From Chersky-840 sp963811775 (GTDB taxonomy: Bacteria; Actinomycetota; Acidimicrobiia; Acidimicrobiales; UBA8190), in NCBI GenBank assembly GCA_963811775.1, contig CAWESO010000006.1, positions 62,001 through 126,000 of the forward strand: 64,000 nt of DNA, in the 5' to 3' direction. The notes beneath the pieces were generated by a model. It saw only the letters and a program-made list of their open reading frames with translations, ran no database searches and was not told where the DNA came from. A program made the position numbers and the translations under genes. How positions within the stretch are numbered: the first letter of the stretch is position 1; every line of letters starts with the position of its first letter. Positions 62,644 through 64,000 of this stretch are shown here, piece after piece.

Positions 62644-63453
62644 GTGATCTACGTCGCCACCGTGCACGTCGCCTCGGCCCGCTGGATCGATCTCCAACTG
62701 GCCTTTCTCCGTCGGAACCTGCACGAGCCGTTCAAGGTCTACGCCAACCTGCAGGACGTGCCCGGGGGGCACGAGGAGAAGTTCGACCGGGTCTTCGACG
62801 TGCTCGGCGACCATCCGGGGAAGCTCAACCTCCTGGCCGGGGAGATCGCGCTCGACGCCGCCCCCGACGACATCATCTTCTTCCTCGACGGGGACGCCTT
62901 CCCCATCGCCGACCCGGGGCCGAGCGTGCGCCGGGGTCTCGAGACCTCGGCCTTGGTGGCGGTGCGCCGGGACGAGAACGACACCGACCGCCAACCCCAC
63001 CCGTCGTTCTCCGCGGTGCGGGTCCGGGACTGGGAGCGCCTGCACGGTGACTGGTCACCGGGGTATGCGTGGCAGACCTCGGCCGGCACGCCCACCACCG
63101 ACGTGGGCGGCAACCTCCTGCGTGCGCTCGAGCACGCCGGGGACCCGTGGACGCCGCTGCTGCGGAGCAACCGGGTCAACCTCCACCCGCTGTGGTTCGG
63201 GGTGTACGGCGGGATCGTCTACCACCACGGTGCGGGCTTCCGCTGGGCCGTGGGGCGCGTCGACCTCGTGAACCCCCCCAAGCTGACGACGCGGGCCAAG
63301 CACGTCCCGGGCCTCGGGCGCATCCTGCGCCGCCGGAACCGGGCCCGGGCCCAGCGGTTCCACGCCGAGACCGCGGCCGTGGCCGAGCGGCTCAGTGACG
63401 ACGTCTACCGGCGCATCGAGCGGGACCCCGACTTCTACCGGGAGCTGATCTGA
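62644..63453 (+). CDS. Putative GT-A-like glycosyltransferase, 269 aa
   Basis: The protein begins VIYVATVHVASARWIDLQLA and has VYANLQDVPGGHEEKFDRVF. The DDIIFFLDGDAFPIADPGP segment has a D-x-D acidic motif as in nucleotide-sugar-binding GT-A enzymes. TDVGGNLLRALEHAG and NLHPLWFGVYGGIVYHHGAG follow. I do not recognise the exact family. GTG 62644 starts the open frame. A promoter-like TATGGT and GTG 62591 upstream would give a longer N-terminus (VSRARRQDPDDATATHGP) if one base were missing in the CCC near 62641. It is followed directly by the partial gene at 63454. Confidence 0.65.
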   Translation: MIYVATVHVASARWIDLQLAFLRRNLHEPFKVYANLQDVPGGHEEKFDRVFDVLGDHPGKLNLLAGEIALDAAPDDIIFFLDGDAFPIADPGPSVRRGLETSALVAVRRDENDTDRQPHPSFSAVRVRDWERLHGDWSPGYAWQTSAGTPTTDVGGNLLRALEHAGDPWTPLLRSNRVNLHPLWFGVYGGIVYHHGAGFRWAVGRVDLVNPPKLTTRAKHVPGLGRILRRRNRARAQRFHAETAAVAERLSDDVYRRIERDPDFYRELI

Positions 63454-64000
63454 GTGGGCCGCTCGGACGCGAACGCGGACGTGCCGACGCCGGACACGGC
63501 GCCCCCGGAAACGGCGGTGGCCGAGCCGATGCGCCTGCTGTGGCGGCGGATGGCGCTGCTCGCGATCGTCGGCGTCGTCGGGGCCGGCGCGGCGCTGTCC
63601 TACCTGGCGCTGCGCCCGGCCCACGCGCACTCGAACAAGGTGAGCCCGAACGTGGCGCTGGCGGTGTCGTGCCCGACGGCACGGTTCTGTGTGGCCGTCG
63701 ACGACCAGGGTCGGGCCGTCACCTTCTCCGACGGCGTGTGGTCGGCACCGCGCTCCCTCGTCGACACCGGGCTCAACGCCGTGTCGTGCCCGACCCCGCG
63801 CTTCTGCGTGGCCGTCGCCGTCAACGGTGACGTGCTCACCATGCGAGGGTCGCGGTGGTCCTCCCCCCTGTCGATCGACGCCAAGAGCGCGGGGGAGACC
63901 GACAGCTTCGGGACGAGCGGCCTGAGCACGGTGTCGTGCGCCTCCCCGACCTTCTGCATGGCCGGCGACGTCCTCGGCCGGGTGTCGTCCTTCGACGGGA
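63454..64000 (+). CDS. Membrane-anchored repeat protein, cut by the window end
   Basis: A GTG at 63454 comes directly after the previous stop. The frame stays open to the window edge. The first 25 residues are hydrophilic; one transmembrane helix follows (MALLAIVGVVGAGAALSYLA), after which the protein is extracytoplasmic. It shows at least three repeats of about 45 residues, each starting V-S-C-P-x-x-x-F-C (AVSCPTARFCVAVD, AVSCPTPRFCVAVA, TVSCASPTFCMAGD) and ending near a Gly/Trp strand. The paired Cys may form disulfides, and the repeats may build a beta-propeller. The function is unknown and the C-terminus is not visible. Confidence 0.7.
   Translation, partial: MGRSDANADVPTPDTAPPETAVAEPMRLLWRRMALLAIVGVVGAGAALSYLALRPAHAHSNKVSPNVALAVSCPTARFCVAVDDQGRAVTFSDGVWSAPRSLVDTGLNAVSCPTPRFCVAVAVNGDVLTMRGSRWSSPLSIDAKSAGETDSFGTSGLSTVSCASPTFCMAGDVLGRVSSFDG

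Overview
The window looks like chromosomal DNA from a high-GC Gram-positive (actinobacterial) organism. The inference rests on the very GC-rich third codon positions from about 8.5 kb onward, frequent GTG and TTG starts, two very large DUF3367/AftD-type arabinofuranosyltransferase genes, and many membrane glycosyltransferases of types common in Actinobacteria. A member of the Acidimicrobiia or a relative is my best guess, from gene content only.

Region 1 (1 to about 8495) is an accessory segment with lower GC. It holds an unknown gene pair, a frameshifted flavin-nucleotide-binding protein, and a complete IS3-family element (2621-3907) that has split a roughly 103-residue gene and left a 3-bp target duplication. 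It also holds a pair of tyrosine recombinases enclosed by 14-bp inverted repeats (4432-6805), several very small genes and a small helix-turn-helix gene. It ends abruptly at about 8495, inside a flavodoxin-like gene of which only the C-terminal half remains.

Region 2 (8.8-31.4 kb) is GC-rich. A leftward set (8826-14361) encodes a polytopic GT-C-like protein, a Gfo/Idh/MocA oxidoreductase, an unknown protein, a nitroreductase and an MFS transporter. Rightward follow AftD-like copy 1 (14553-19169) and an acyltransferase-3. A leftward set then gives an ArnT/PMT-like glycosyltransferase, a methyltransferase and a spermidine-synthase-like membrane protein. After these come a histidine phosphatase, a small unknown protein, a broken LON-domain protein, a PAS-GGDEF protein, a large membrane protein and a lipoprotein with a low-complexity tail.

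Region 3 (31.5-64 kb) is dominated by surface-glycan genes. It has AftD-like copy 2, four GT4-type and five GT2-type glycosyltransferases, and two YfhO-type membrane proteins. It also has three PAPS-type sulfotransferases, a UDP-sulfoquinovose synthase (SqdB), a DXD-type transferase, a GNAT / WecA-MraY-type phosphosugar transferase / DegT aminotransferase trio, and a TnpB remnant. The likely common theme is assembly and decoration, perhaps with sulfate or sulfonate, of an arabinan-like or other envelope polysaccharide.

Two features recur across the window. First, around ten genes are broken by single-base insertions or deletions that restore a conserved protein when corrected; with so many, sequence error is at least as likely as real decay. 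Second, TANNNT boxes lie 6-9 nt upstream of many start codons, which suggests leaderless transcription.
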